Shown here one piece after another: positions 1 through 11,431 of a DNA stretch of 64,000 bases. Source of the stretch: Lethocerus indicus (taxonomy: Eukaryota; Arthropoda; Insecta; Hemiptera; Belostomatidae); contig JACDQD010000002.1 of assembly GCA_019843655.1 (NCBI GenBank), positions 11,482,393-11,546,392 on the forward strand, read 5' to 3'. Positions within the stretch are counted from its first letter, which is position 1. Every line of letters begins with the position of its first letter. A program made the translations under genes and the position numbers. The notes under the pieces are model-generated. The model made no database searches. It was not told where the DNA came from and saw only the letters and a program-made list of their open reading frames with translations.

Positions 1-2409
1 CGTGCATTTTTGTCAAGATAAATTTATTAAATCAAGAGCATTTATTTCATTATAACGTTTCTTTAGGTTTAATGAACTGTAGCACTAGATTATTTAAGAA
101 ACCAACTCAATTTTCTCGATTATCGTGCTTAATAGCACCTGTGCATGGGTAGTTGGAGAAAGATAAATTTTATTTATTGCAAACGCAAGTTATTTTATAG
201 TTTATGTGTTAAAGTACGACAATAAAATGATGAAATAATTATAATGACCGAATGGTTTGTAATTAAAATATATAAGTCTTTATATATATTATTATCAATT
301 CTAAATTTGTTCTATTCACTCTCAGTTTTCTGTTGCGAGAAAGACGCTCAATAACTTAAATTTTCTAAGGGATGTGAGTATTTAGGCGGTAGATTTTCTT
401 TAGCTTTTCATTATCTCCGGGTCCCATTATATCAAATTACGAATAAATGTTGTTACTGGGGATGTCGATTTACGAGCAACGCATTGGAAGGGGGGTATCG
501 ATAGTGTCTCAATAAATCGCAGTTGGGTTTCGCATTAATAAACGGGTGAAAGGGGGACATTCAACGATCGTCTTATCTCACCCTGATTTATACTATCGTC
601 CCAGATTTATTAAGGGCATTTTTATTAACAGGACCGCACTGTTATGAATATAAATTTCTGGGTTTTTTCAAATTCAAAACTGAAAGCGATAACTGAAGGT
701 TGGTCCAAGTGTTGGAGGACAGCCCCCTCCACACTTTCGGTGGTCGGTCTCTTATCTGTCGGCCGTCGGAGGGGCCTCATTCTTGTCCCGATTTTCTCTC
801 TTGTTTTTAAGAGCTCGTTTGTTGAAGTGGCCGCGATAAGAACGCCGGGACTGACTCTGTCGGTCGTGTTCTTCTTCACAGATCCGGGAACTGGTTTTGT
901 CCCTGTTGGCGCGAGGCGGGGGTCGTGCGAAAAGGGATTTACTGGGGATGAAGAAAGGATTTCCCCTGGCCTCCCCTCACGCCCATAAACCGGGATTTAA
1001 ATGCCGTGCACAACTTTTACTGCGCATACTGAAAGGAGGCGGAGCCATTTTAAAGTAATGTCAATTCGGTTACAATTAGACCTCCTTCCATTAAAATAAT
1101 TAATTGTCAGTGTCATAACGACTTCCTTTTATTGTAATTTAAGGTTTTTGGAATCAAGTTCCGAAAACTATTAGCGATAATAAAATTGATTATATTGTTT
1201 TCGTCAATCATATAACTCACGAACGGCTAAAGTACATACACGAGCCCAATACAAACATTATTTTGTTGTGGTCGTTAAAGAAGAATTAAAATAGGAAAAA
1301 ATTTATTAGGGCATTTATTTTAGTTGTCAGAATTTACGACTGTCCGGTAATGTTCACCCTTGGCCAAAACCAACGGTTTGTGCGGTCCTAACGTCACGAT
1401 GATTTGCCGAACGCACCCGGCTACGGCCTTAATGTTTAAATTCGGTTTTCGTTTCTGTTTCTTTGCGGAAGGACTCTATGCATAGGACCGCGCTCTGTCT
1501 GATGAGCTTGTAATTGTTGGTAACGCATGGTGTAATTAGCGGGGCCGGTCATCATCGTTACATTGCGCTGGAGCGGGGGTATAGGGGTTTCCGCCCTCTC
1601 TAACCCTACTCTTCCGTTAATGGCTAACCCATTGATATTAGTTGCTGCGTTATTCACTACCTGTCTGCCGCCACCGCCTCCCTGCTACCCTCAATCGTTT
1701 TTAGTTTATACCACCGCCTTTTCCGGATTTTTTTTTATCATAAATAATAATGTTCAAAAGGCATGAACAGTAAACACTGTTCATTTATACGATGTTCTCC
1801 ATATTCCAAATTTGTCGTTTATAACCAATATTCGGCGACGTACGGATAATATTAATTATTTATCCGTCCGAAGATGTATTTCCCACTGATACATGCAGTT
1901 TAATTTCATCTTTCATATTACTCACATTATGAAACTGTGTTATAATTCACAGGGGGTTTTCTTTTAAAGTTATGATGTTTATCTACAATGTTAATTACAA
2001 GCTTTGTATATTCGAACGATTGTCATGAACAGAACAGATTTCCAGTAGGAAAGAACAATAAATTTAGCTTACATTATTCAATAACAATATATTATATTGG
2101 AGCATCTGAAGAATTGTATTTCTAATAAATCAAAACTGAGATGTGAATCACATAGCAATTGCGAAACTTTTCTGCAGCTTGTGGAAAGTCGCACCATGTT
2201 GCATAAAGTGTAGATTCGATTTCACGAAAATGTCCTTTTTTAACGACATTTTTAATTGACTTATCAATTATGTTGGAATTTTGTTTATTGAATTATATAT
2301 TTGTCGAGTATTGTAAACTGCATAGGGTAATTAAATTTGATAATATTATCAATGTCATACATTTTGTCTGGGCAAACTCTTACATTTGCACGTATTTTCC
2401 TTTTTTCAG
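1..2409. other. Non-coding, AT-rich
   Basis: A GC-richer pocket at about 690-990 has open frames on both strands (625-879 minus, 644-988 plus), so neither is favoured. A minus-strand frame at 1436-1657 begins after a glycine-coding GGA/GGC run near 1680 and is hydrophilic (NNAATNINGLAING) but has no supporting signals. Confidence 0.5.
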
Positions 2410-2500
2410 TTTATAGTATTTCATGTAGCCACCTGTCTCTCATCCCGATTATACCTTTTCAACAACGGTAGACACAAAATTGGTACCTATCCGAACGTCG
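2410..2500 (+). CDS. Candidate 91-nt internal exon
   Basis: The acceptor CGTATTTTCCTTTTTTCAG ends at 2409 and is one of the strongest in the window. The frame that follows reads FIVFHVATCLSSRLYLFNNG, then RHKIGTYPNV, and meets a plausible donor GTCG|GTATGC at 2501; without splicing it would stop at 2527. No homology recognised and no linked exon. Confidence 0.15.
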
Positions 2501-2527
2501 GTATGCGCTGTAGCGATGGCGGGTTGT

Positions 2528-5468
2528 GAAGCCGTCGACAATACCAGCCCCCCTATATTGGAAGCGGGGCTGAGATCTCGCCTTCTGGCTCTATTTACAT
2601 TCGCTGTCAATACATATCATTACGGTACATTCGAGTTGCCCCTCGGGGCTTGCAGAAGCGCTCGTCCACCGTCGAAAACATACACAGAACCAGGAACGCA
2701 AACCTTGCCAGACTCAGGATCCATATTTATTGCACAATACAGCACAACGATTATATTGTAATCACTTATCCTATAAAGTTCGAAACTAATGTATAAGCTG
2801 TTTAACGTATTAAAACGCTATTTTACGTTCTTTTAATGAAATTTCAAATTATATAATATAACGATTTCACTCGAAAAACATTTTATTTACTAAATCGAAA
2901 CTAATCTTGTCGACATTTACTAAATCGACGAATTGAATACCCATTAACATTAATGTATCGATTATGCAAATTGTAAGGCTCTCGATTCGGTGGAGACAGC
3001 AATAGGGGCACGAAAAGAATATATAGGATATTAACCGAAGAATGAAGAAAATGAAAAATGTTCGCTGGATATGATAACTTGAAACTCACCACACAAATTA
3101 GCATTATAACTAAACCTTATTTGCTTTTAATGATTTTAATTCATCGCTGGCTAACTTATTCTGAGGGGAGTAACTAATTGCTTTGGAATTTCATCAGTCC
3201 CTTTACTGTTTCAACTCAGTTACCACAACAGAAGTTCCTTTAGCAATCCTCGTCTATTCAAGTAGTGTTGGTTGAATGGCCGGCTCAGTTAATTAAGAGG
3301 GATTAATATTTCTTAGGCCCGAACGTCTCGTTTTTGAGCCTTCCCGTTGTTTTGTTCTCTAAATGGAATGGGAGTGCTATAAATTTCTCCTGAAATTAAA
3401 CAATGACCTAATATTAATATCTTGTATGCGATCGGGACCAAATTTAATTCCGACTGTGTATAGGCGGGCGGCCCCCCTTGAACTTGCAGTACTGGGGTCG
3501 GGGGCTTAAGTAGCTACACTCAAACTAGCCCCATAGTTAAACACTCGACAAAACCAATTACCAAAGAGCGGCTCTCGCCTCGCCAAACTCCAAATAATAG
3601 CCGAATAACAGTAGCTGGACTATGCTAGTAACCTGGACTTTTTTTGAACTCACTATCGATTTACAATGTCCCACTCGAATAATATTATCAAAAAGTGGCA
3701 CAGAAATAACGCCCATTTTAAAATATGTTGCCAGGTATACACTTATCCGCCTTGCAGTTTCAATTTTCATTATTTCTTTTCTTTTTAACGCTTGTTTACT
3801 TCGAAGCAACAGTAGTAAAACACTACTCGCTAATTTAAAAATATTGCGTAGTATATTGGAATTAAAAGAGCGTGATACTAAATAGTGGCACGCATTAATA
3901 TTCTGTATTTGGCAATTTACTTGGTCGTGTCGAATATGTAACCACTGGATTTAGGTCCATGTTGACCCTAGCTATTGTTGCTAATATACGATGCACTGTG
4001 CATTTTTAAATTCAATTATCTTATAGGAACGTTAAAATTCTGCAGCCTTTGAGGTTAGTTATTTAATTGGTCAATCCGTTCGGGCAGAAATAATTATTCT
4101 GACTATTCTGTTGTCATATGAAGGAGAGACGGGTCGGCTATGTGCGTTCGGGCTGAGGTCGTTAGGAGCGTGTACTCCTCGTGTCATCTCAAAATGGTCG
4201 TCCTTTGTTTTTACCTTTTTATTTTATTATGTATATCGTAAAATGAAATGAGTTCCTTGGCCTTAATCGGCCTAATGGGCCCCGGCTCCGAGCCTTCTTA
4301 TTAACCTAGTAACATGCCCCCTGAATTAATGCTAGGTAAATCCGCCTCCGGCCTGAAGTGGAGGTGTCTCATTTTACTTTCTCTAAACCTTTATTCCCGT
4401 CCCTTTTTCAACTTGTTTTCTACGGTTTTCCCTGTTCTTAATTCAGTTTCCGGCCGGAGCCCATTCCTACGGTGGCCCACTAATTGTCCAAATGAGTCCA
4501 CCTCCCCTGAAGCTCGTTAACTCAGCTCCACTTTCCGCTTTGGAATCGGCCAGTCTATAACTACAAGATAACGTTCATACTGTCTAATGTCTATCCTCTT
4601 ATTATAGCAGGTACTGTCGCTATTTAGTTCGTCTGTAGAAATTTTAAATGAAAAAACTTTGTTCGATCGGAAAAAATATTCTGAAGCGATAATAAATTAG
4701 GCCATACTGTTGTGCATTTATTGAGTATACGTGATAAATTGTGATACTCATTATTGTTTCTGTGTTACATTATTTCTTTTGGTTAATTCTCGGGAATTTA
4801 TTTAACACAACAGGAACTGTAAAATATATCAAAATGTATTTGTTAATTCCCTTCTTAAATGCCCAAAACATCAAGGATATGTCATTTCCGGGGGGGTTCT
4901 ATATGTAGGAGGCACACGTTCTACGACCGAGATCACAGTTCCTCTTCCTATTGGACGGACGGAGTTGGAAGATCGATGAGCAATCTATTGGGGTTAGGGC
5001 AGGGTCCAGATCTGACGGGAAGAGGATGGCTTATCCCCCCTATGGGAAGGCAAGCCTGGGCATAAACCATGTTTTGTGCTCGGTGGCGGCATACTAATGC
5101 GGGCTCGCGCCGAGAGACAAACGCGCGCTAACAATTAGCAATTAACCGGGGAGCCCTCGAGTGTTCTATGCCTTTGAGAAGGAGACACACCCCCTCTCTT
5201 CTGGTTGGGGGGGGGGGGGTCACGTACCCGATTTACATGGGCCACGGCTTTCCCGATAACGCTTACCTAGTCCAATTCTTCATGTCTTGTTCCTCGATGT
5301 TCTCGCAGCTAATCTACTTTCACAAAGTAATGGATGTTTCAATTGGACTATATCAAACGGGTTTAAATTATACGTTCATAAATTCAAGATATTCACCAAT
5401 TTTGATTCAGCCTGAAATGTACGAATATACATTAGTAATTTTTCAATTTGTATTACTTTCGTAATACA
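2528..5468. other. Non-coding stretch
   Basis: A 93-codon frame at 2480-2761 lies in a GC-richer pocket without other support. A minus-strand donor-like GTAAGC near 5267 follows an open ISCENIEEQDMKNWT, without a good acceptor. I see nothing else. Confidence 0.5.
5207..5219. repeat. Run of 13 G
   Basis: Homopolymer; its length may be unreliable because sequencing errors are common in such runs. Confidence 0.85.
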
Positions 5469-5477
5469 TACGTAATA

Positions 5478-5820
5478 CCGTAGGTTCGTGGTGTTTCTGT
5501 CTCCTCTCGCTGGTTTGGTCTTTTGCTAGACCGGTTTCGGCTGGTGCGTTTAGGGTGTTAGCCTGACTGGCTGTAACTAGTTTAATATACCTGTTTTGTG
5601 GTCTGCGAGGGGTTGGCCGAAACCGGTCTAGCAAAAGACCAAACCAGCGAAAGGAGACAGAAACACCACGAACCTAAGGTATTCCAACCCCTCGCAGACC
5701 ACAAAACAGGTATATTAAACTAGTTACAGCCAGTCAGGCTAACACCCTAAACGCACCAGCCGAAACCGGTCTAGCAAAAGACCAAACCAGCGAGAGGAGA
5801 CAGAAACACCACGAACCTAC
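5478..5820. mobile_element. Foldback element copy 1 (perfect 138-bp inverted repeat)
   Basis: The left arm 5479-5616 and the right arm 5684-5821 are exact reverse complements over 138 bp, with a 67-nt spacer. Each arm contains CTAGACCGGTTTCGGC and the module around GTGGTCTGCGAGGGGTTGG. The spacer (5617-5683) is itself another copy of the outer arm segment, in right-arm orientation and with one visible substitution (GCGAAAGG instead of GCGAGAGG), followed by AAGGTATT. The element is therefore compound, as if one copy had been copied or inserted inside another. TACGTAATA flanks it at 5469-5477 and 5818-5826, a possible 9-bp target duplication that overlaps the right end by microhomology. No long open frame or transposase is seen. 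Identical arms suggest a recent origin or arm homogenisation. A transcript would fold into a long dsRNA hairpin. Confidence 0.85.
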
Positions 5821-7358
5821 GTAATATTTAGTTTTAATTTTCATTTTTTGGAATATTTCCTTTAACTTTGTAAATTGTCTTTTCATTCGAGTTCTACCTT
5901 TGGGCGTTATTTTCCAATACTTCTCCTATAAATTCCATTTTCAGGCTACGGATGTGTGGATGTGTCCCCGGAGTCCGCACTTTATACTCTTTCCTATTTC
6001 AATTCCATATACCGCCGGTATTATTCTTTTCCCTTCGACCGAAGACTATTCAGGGTTCGAGTTTCCCTTTCCGTATCTTCTCGAACCTTATCGGGACTCT
6101 TTCCCGTGTATTAGTCATCTATCGGATGTGTGCATACAGAAAACGATTATTGAAAAATCGTACTTCTTTTCACGCATCGGTGGAACGTGATGACTCCCAG
6201 TACCACTTCTCTGAAGTATATTCGAACGGATAGGTATACAACAAGGAAATTCGTGATACCGATATTAAATAAATAATGAAAGTTAATGAACAGCAATTAT
6301 ATCGAAAATTAAGCGACGCACTATTTCATTTTTTGGGGTTATAATGCAACAATGTTACTAGTGACTTACTCATTTATAAAAATTATTGAATAATGATATT
6401 AGGCAATGATGAAATGCCGAAGGATATCGCATATTACCTGAGTGGACTGCATGTACCAGCAGATAGGGTTGTCAGATGAGTTTTGTGTAGGCGGGCAAAT
6501 CATGGCCCGTTAATTTGCAGCCGCTATTCTCGCGGGTAGTGAACTCTGGGGCCCGCGGTGAACGAACTTGTCCCCCGCAGAGAGGGGGAAGGCTCCATAA
6601 CTGATGATATAGGAGCCGCCTGCATTGTACCCGCCCCCTACCTCCAATTTACCGACCTAATATATTTCGCCGGTTCGCAACGTGTTAAATTCGCACGGCC
6701 ATCGCCTATTGATGAAACCGAACGCCCCACTTCCCACACGTTAGCGATCTCGCCACCGGTGCCCACCCTGAAGAATTCCCTCCTATTTCATACATTTTAT
6801 ACTGCCGCAAATTCATCCCGTCGACATAATAGAGTATTCGATAAAGGAATATTATTATATCGTCGGCCACAGATATAACCTATAAATTTTGTATTTTATT
6901 CTATTTGCCGTTAAAAATTATGAATTTAAGTCACACAAGCCTAATTAATATTCATAATCACTCGAATTTGAAACGAGTCGAGGGTCTCAGTTGACGGGAG
7001 ATAATTCAATAGAGATCAGTATTATATTGCATTATTTGCAGTAATGCAAGACAGTAGTATTCATTAGTGATTGGCGTTATCTGTTGAGTGAAATATGAAC
7101 TGGACTAACATATATTTTATGTGCCCAGTTCTATAATATAATTGCCGATGGAACAGTTAGAAAAATGTTGTCCTATAGGCGGTCGAATATGATAAGAGGT
7201 GAATAGCCGAAGTTGGCGGAACAAAGCGTGTCCGGCTTGTCAGCTGTGTGCGGTGACTTCACCGCGGACGGCCATCACTCGTAGGACACCCCCTGTTTTT
7301 CATTTTAATGGCACTTATCGGTTATTTGGTGAGCGCATCTCGGCTCCCTCCCTTGGCA

Positions 7359-7370
7359 AAAACCGGTTTT
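7359..7370 (+). promoter_or_regulatory. Grainyhead-type palindrome
   Basis: AAAACCGGTTTT is a perfect 12-bp palindrome centred on AACCGGTT, the Grainyhead/CP2 consensus. The foldback arms carry the half-matching ACCGGTTT. Confidence 0.25.
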
Positions 7371-8951
7371 GCTATTGCTTCTCGATTAGTCTTCCTAATG
7401 ATTCTTCTTCCCGTCCTCCTTATTCCTTACCCTCCGTCTAATGGCCCGCACAAAGGACCTTACGAAACAGCCATTAATCCCGCGGCTGTTTCCTTTTTTT
7501 TCTTTTATCCTTTTCACCTTGCCTTGCACTCCTTTATTACTTCGGCTCCCGTTTCGCACTCGAGTTCCGTTTTCTTCGGCCCTAATTACCGGTAGCGCCG
7601 TGGCACTTCTCAGATTTATCTAATTTCCCTTTATTCCGGTCCGCTCTATGTTTAAGAAAGGATTATTTCTCGGAAAGTGTTTCTTACAATTATAACACGG
7701 AGTTCGTGTACTTTTATCGAGAAGATTATTATTCATTTTCCTTATTATTTGTGAACTTGTAAGAACAAAATCGGGTTAAAGAATAAATCCTGGATATCTT
7801 CCTTCTATTTTATTTATGTAGAACCTTCTTTTATAATATCCTTTGCATTGCAGCATGATTTAATTCCGCGGAGGGGGTTAATGACTGTCTCTGTTTTTAG
7901 CTACCTACTCTACATTACTTCTAATAAACAGATACTTACATTTAAATTTAAATCAATTCATTCCGTTTCCACTTTTACATGATATACTGTGTTCACAATA
8001 ATAAAATAATGCAAGGTTTATGAAAGCACGGTTGGGAAAACATGTATAATTTGATCGGTGGAGACAATGTAGCTAGAAGTACACAATTTTGGGTATTTGG
8101 ATGGCCAAGGTGAGATAAACTGGTGGCGGGGGGAAAATAATATTTAGTGAGTTGTTCTTGGGATTTGGTGCGGGTGATTGGGTTTTATTGGTTGGGGAAA
8201 CCCAACAGAACACAACATAACGCAGTGGACGCCGTCCCGGTTCCCTTAAATATCGAATAGGGAGAGCCTCGACAAACGGGGTTACTGTTATTGCCTCCCT
8301 ACCTTTTAAATATTGCTTGGGCTGGTTCCTCTACAGAAATCCACCTTATAGTATCGTACTTTCTCCTTTTATGTAGATCTTATTGGGCCGTTTAGGCTAC
8401 TTTCCGTCTCCTGGTTTTGCGAATGGTCACTGACCCTTCAATGTTGATGTACCAAGTAAAACTTTATTACAAATTCAATTTACAGCGTACATTACTGCTT
8501 ACGCTTTATTTCATTAACACCTACGAGGTATTGTCATTATGTATTACGTAATTTAAAAAATTATACAACTTGTTCAATTATCATTATATTAATAATTCTT
8601 ATAATTATTTATATTATCATTCAGAAATAATGATACGCCTTTAATCGAGGTTGGCATATTACATAATCGATTAGTGCTGGGGACCTTGGTACCTGTGCTT
8701 GAAACAAATACAGCGAAAACGAGATACACGGAAACGTGTATTTCGCTGACTCCGGAATAGGATCGATGTCTGTGTTCTTCCTGAGAGTAGATGAGTTTAT
8801 TCCCTCGAGGAGGGGTTGGTGCAGGTTGACTGGATATCCAGTGGATCGCTCAATCCTTATCATCCCCGGTATTTGTTTATCTCTCCTGTTTTCCATTCCT
8901 TCGTTCTTCCAACCCCCTAGTTCTGAAGAGATTCGTTGCCGTTATATTCGT

Positions 8952-8983
8952 TATCGTTTTGTATAGTTTTACATAAAACGATA
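8952..8983. repeat. 9-bp inverted repeat
   Basis: TATCGTTTT (8952-8960) and AAAACGATA (8975-8983) pair perfectly around a 14-nt AT-rich loop. Confidence 0.4.
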
Positions 8984-9203
8984 TAGAATTTTATGGTTGA
9001 TGTAATAACTAATTGAAGCTTATTGAAGTATATTTTCATTCGAAAAGTATCAAGCATTCTTCGCGAGAAAATATTCTCATTTTTTAAATTTTTCATTGTA
9101 GATCGCTTCTTGAGGTCTTGAGGTAATCGAACGTTGATTCTTTTACACTATATTCTTTATACTTTATGTTGTGACTTTACTCAAGGGACAATTTCCATAT
9201 CTA

Positions 9204-9560
9204 TGCGCCCCTCCTAACTGGGGTTGATTGGGGCCTCAATTAAACCATCCCGGCCCTGTCTCACCGACCCTTAACCGTTTCCGACCCTCCCTCCATTCTC
9301 ACCCCTATCCTCCCACTCCTACTTTCGCATTCACTCGGTAGACCATTACCCCCTCCTCTCAGCCCAAATCCGGAGCATCACGCCTTCCGCACTTCACCTT
9401 CATTTCCTTTTATACAAGACATTACCCTTTCAAATTATCTAGCCCATCATCGTCCTTTCCCTTTTCCTAATATTGTCCTCCAAATTATCCCGACCACCAT
9501 CCGCCGGCTTTCATTATGATCTCGTTTTTTCCTGTCCCTTATCCTTTTTTTTCTTTTTAT
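9204..9560 (+). other. Long pyrimidine-biased tract
   Basis: About 350 bases with strong C+T bias on the plus strand. In the three 60-base lines I counted (9241, 9301, 9421) purines were 16, 14 and 15 of 60. No repeat unit and no open frame. It could be a former polypyrimidine tract, an old retroposed or satellite-like remnant, or a mutational strand asymmetry. Confidence 0.6.
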
Positions 9561-10846
9561 CAAGAATTCGTACCCGTTCTGGAATATAATCCAGGATGCA
9601 TAATGCAACTTGCCGGTTATTTGAAATAAGTTAGCAGCAATTTCACTATCAGGGTATAAAATGCACTGTGGATTTTGTAGCCGTTTAAAATTTCACAGAT
9701 GTGTTTTATATTTATACTAATAATTATTATTATAGTAATAATTAGGTAATAAGTAGTGTATATTACTAATGGGTGTATTTATTCTAATGTCTACGGTGTT
9801 TCAAGTTTTTATACTCACCTAACAGGTTGATGGTTTGAATCTTGTATATTTTTGTTTCATTATACTTTTATGAGTTTATACTGTTATTATATACTTTATT
9901 GTGTCACTACTAATTAAGCCAGTGGATTATCCTCTAAGAGATAGTGATTTAAATTGATAACTAAGATAGAATAGCTCTAATATTGTCTTTAACCAGGAGA
10001 TTATCTTCTTTAGATTAAGCGTGAGTAATTAGCTTAATAATAAACCCAAAGTAATTTCTGGACAGCTCAAATCCTTTAGTGGCCGGTGAGATTTAGCTGG
10101 GGAAAATCCCAGAGGTCTTACTCAGATTTTGCGGGTTGGCAAAGAAAAAGCGATCTCATTATAGGGGTAGCTCGGAGGTTTAGGCTGGATTGAGAGTATT
10201 AGCCTCATGTGGGAAGAACGTTTTGTTACTCTCCGACCGCCCCATTCAATGCGGTTTCAGTCACTCTCGGTCAGGTTACCCCGTTATAAACCGATAGTAA
10301 CGATGCGGAATTATTCGGTTGTTTAGAGATGCCCCATCGACAAGAGGCCTAGTATATTTATTTAAAATATCGACGGAAAAACATAAATAATATATAGCAT
10401 ATTGTTACTACAACTCGGTTCTTACAATTACAAACCGCCTACTCGCGTTTACAAGTGTCTGTACCGGATTTCATACCATTTGAGAAACTGATGAAATAGC
10501 CGGTATGCATTGCTCGTTGCCGCCTTGTGTTTCCTCCGAATGTGACAAATACTCTTCGGTATTTGCGAATCGAAAATAGAAGGGGCAATTTTTCCGCCGT
10601 CAACCTCCGGGAAATAAAAGCGGCCTCGCTCGGCGTACTCGGGAGTATTGAGTGAGCCGGGATGTTGGAGGCGGGGTTGATTTCGAGAGGGGTGTTTTGT
10701 CGGCGTCAGTAAATAGGGGTTTGTGTGGGCTAGGGCCCGCTTTTCCCCGGCGCTCCCATTTGTTCTGTCAAGTGGTCCGGAGGAGGGGGTGGTTCCTACC
10801 AAAAACAAACGGACAGGTGGCGGCCCCGCCACTCATTTCTACCCCT
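9561..10846. other. Non-coding stretch before the LINE
   Basis: The GC-richer pocket 10450-10846 is open on both strands (127 codons minus, 88 codons plus), proline- and glycine-rich, with no domain. A minus-strand AG|GTGAGTATA junction lies near 9820 without a good pyrimidine tract. Confidence 0.5.
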
Positions 10847-10872
10847 AACCGATTCCGCTATCCCCACACCCG

Positions 10873-11289
10873 ACTCAAAAGAATCGACTTAAACAGAAAA
10901 TGTTTAATGGACTCTTAAGACCATTACTAAAGCGGACATCGAATTTGACCTAACAAACTAACAATATACAAAGCAATACTCAAACCGACATGGACATTTG
11001 GTATTCAGCTATGTGGTTCAACCAAGACATCCGACATCGCTCGCATCCAGAGATTCCAATCGAAAGTCCTTCGCACCATCCTTAATGCTCCCTGGTATGT
11101 TTCTAACCACACCATGACCTCAACATACCGACAGTCGACAAAGTCGCAAAATCTCGGTTCCTGAAGTTCCACTCCCGCCTTTCTCCTCGTCCTAATCCAC
11201 TCGTTCAGTCTCTTTCCTCTTTTACCCATCCACAATCCCCACCGCGACGGCTTAAACGCCACTGGCCCAGAGATCATCTCGGGCAGTAG
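10873..11289 (+). pseudogene. ORF2 reverse transcriptase C-terminal remnant, frameshifted
   Basis: This is the decayed C-terminal end of a LINE ORF2, the protein that nicks the target and copies the element RNA. Three frames are needed to read it. From 10873 the frame gives TQKNRLKQKMFNGLL and RTSNLT; at about 10951 it shifts to NKLTIYKAILKPTWTFGIQ, continuing to NAPWYVSNHT near 11112; between about 11113 and 11122 it shifts again to NIPTVDKVAKSRFLKFHSRL and ends with a TAG stop at 11287-11289. Only the part downstream of the polymerase active site is present, so the YXDD motif is absent. At least two frameshifts and the missing 5' part make it non-functional. Identity between the two flanking duplications suggests a moderately young insertion. 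Confidence 0.85.
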
Positions 11290-11339
11290 TTAAATCGTGT
11301 CAAAAGCGCCATCACTGGGTGGTTTCTTTATCGAGACAA

Positions 11340-11360
11340 ACACGTGAAAAATACACGTGT
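11340..11360 (+). other. Hairpin in the LINE 3' UTR
   Basis: ACACGTG, then AAAAATA, then CACGTGT gives a perfect 7-bp stem with a 7-nt loop, between the ORF2 stop and the A-rich tail. Some LINEs use a 3' stem-loop as the recognition site for their own reverse transcriptase; that role here is inference. Each arm contains the E-box CACGTG. Confidence 0.5.
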
Positions 11361-11431
11361 ATCAATTCACCTAGAACTGTAAAAGTTGATCGTGCAAAAT
11401 AAAAAAGTTAAAAAAAAACCGATTCCACTAT

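Larger units (their letters stand above)
5827..9203. other. Non-coding stretch
   Basis: An acceptor-like TCCATTTTCAG at 5944 is followed by two overlapping long open frames (to 6190 and 6233). Both being open shows that stop-poor composition, not coding, is the likely cause. Otherwise there are only the Grainyhead-type palindrome and the small hairpin listed. Confidence 0.5.
10862..11416 (+). mobile_element. 5'-truncated non-LTR retrotransposon (LINE, Jockey-like)
   Basis: This is a dead LINE insertion keeping only the 3' end of ORF2, a short 3' UTR and the tail. The boundaries come from an imperfect target-site duplication: AACCGATTCCGCTAT at 10847-10861 and AACCGATTCCACTAT at 11417-11431 (14 of 15 identical). 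The 3' end has AATAAA at 11398-11403 and runs into an A-rich tail directly before the right duplication. The coding part shows ILKPTWTFGIQLCG followed by LRTILNAPWYVSN, the conserved region after the reverse transcriptase domain in Jockey-clade elements, and ends RRLKRHWPRDHLGQ-stop. Truncation at the 5' end, a long target duplication and a poly(A)-like tail are the normal outcome of target-primed reverse transcription. The clade is assigned from remembered motif style, not a search. Confidence 0.88.

Noticed and set aside
625..988. Opposed open frames on both strands
   Set aside because: They occupy the same GC-richer pocket on both strands, have no start context, splice signals or recognisable domain.
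5168..5634. Open frames of 98 (plus) and 63 (minus) codons
   Set aside because: The first crosses a run of 13 G and the second lies in the arm of foldback copy 1; neither is independent coding evidence.
5900..6233. Two overlapping plus-strand frames of 96 and 93 codons after an acceptor-like site
   Set aside because: Both frames being open over the same bases points to stop-poor composition; no donor or domain.
9810..9835. Minus-strand AG|GTGAGTATA as a recursive splice site
   Set aside because: Donor half is excellent but the 20 bases before the AG are purine-rich, unlike the plus-strand sites.
10449..10918. 127-codon minus frame and 88-codon plus frame before the LINE
   Set aside because: Opposite-strand frames in a GC-rich pocket; the plus frame runs into the LINE in a frame that is not the ancestral one. 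An apparent similarity to LINE protein upstream of 10862 lies in the target duplication and is coincidence.
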